From CAILAD01 sp964397085 (GTDB taxonomy: Bacteria; Patescibacteriota; Saccharimonadia; CAILAD01; BJGX01): a stretch of 22,793 nucleotides of DNA. Numbering within the stretch: position 1 is the first letter of the stretch; every line of letters begins with the position of its first letter. The DNA is taken from positions 1 through 22,793 of the forward strand of contig CAYNHH010000012.1 in assembly GCA_964397085.1 (NCBI GenBank), given 5' to 3'. A program made the position numbers and the translations under genes. This document shows positions 22,777 through 22,793 of the stretch, piece by piece. A model generated the notes under the pieces. That model made no database searches. It was not told where the DNA came from and was given only the letters and a program-made list of their open reading frames with translations.

Positions 22777-22793
22777 GTGTTGGTTCGTCAGAA

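Overview
The window looks like a chromosomal stretch of a small-genome bacterium of the Candidate Phyla Radiation (Patescibacteria), most probably a Saccharibacterium (TM7). This is an inference. It rests on dense packing of housekeeping genes, standard-code ORFs, a lone purF, nusA-clpC-radA-PIN/TRAM linkage, peptidoglycan genes and moderately AT-rich DNA. No rRNA or marker gene is present to prove it. No tRNA, CRISPR array, insertion sequence or prophage was seen.

Region 1 (1-8453), mostly minus strand: a murA cut by the window edge, a small tetracysteine protein, rsmD and purF (divergent, only 22 bp apart), a zinc phospholipase C/S1-P1-like protein following recG, a three-helix membrane protein, and tyrS. 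Region 2 (8454-13706): a 230-bp divergent intergenic stretch, a large class A penicillin-binding protein on the plus strand, a NitT/TauT-type ABC permease/ATPase pair without a binding protein, and a two-helix DUF3592-like protein. Region 3 (13782-20260), minus strand: nusA, clpC, radA and a membrane-anchored PIN/TRAM protein. This stress and DNA-repair block is headed by a promoter overlapped by a near-perfect CIRCE (HrcA) operator and then by an intrinsic-terminator hairpin in the nusA leader. The leader is interrupted by exactly 100 Ns flanked by identical 55-bp sequences, which looks like an assembly join. Region 4 (20264-21832), minus strand: an unknown protein, yraN and rnhB. Region 5 (21860-22793), plus strand: an accessory-looking two-gene cassette (a cREC-like receiver domain protein and a Cys/His motif protein). 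A 30-bp promoter precedes it and recurs exactly at the end of the window, where it probably drives another unit.

Two translation-start styles coexist. Several genes (rsmD, purF, recG, rnhB) have a -10 hexamer only 6-7 nt before the ATG and no Shine-Dalgarno sequence, so they are probably leaderless. Others (clpC, the ABC permease, the 118-aa, 163-aa and 168-aa proteins, and both cassette genes) have clear AGGAGG-like sites.

The strongest candidates for something new are the CIRCE plus attenuator arrangement over nusA-clpC, the repeated-promoter cassette with the cREC protein, the mutually exclusive rsmD/purF promoters, and the intracellular-looking trinuclear-zinc PLC-fold protein tied to recG.
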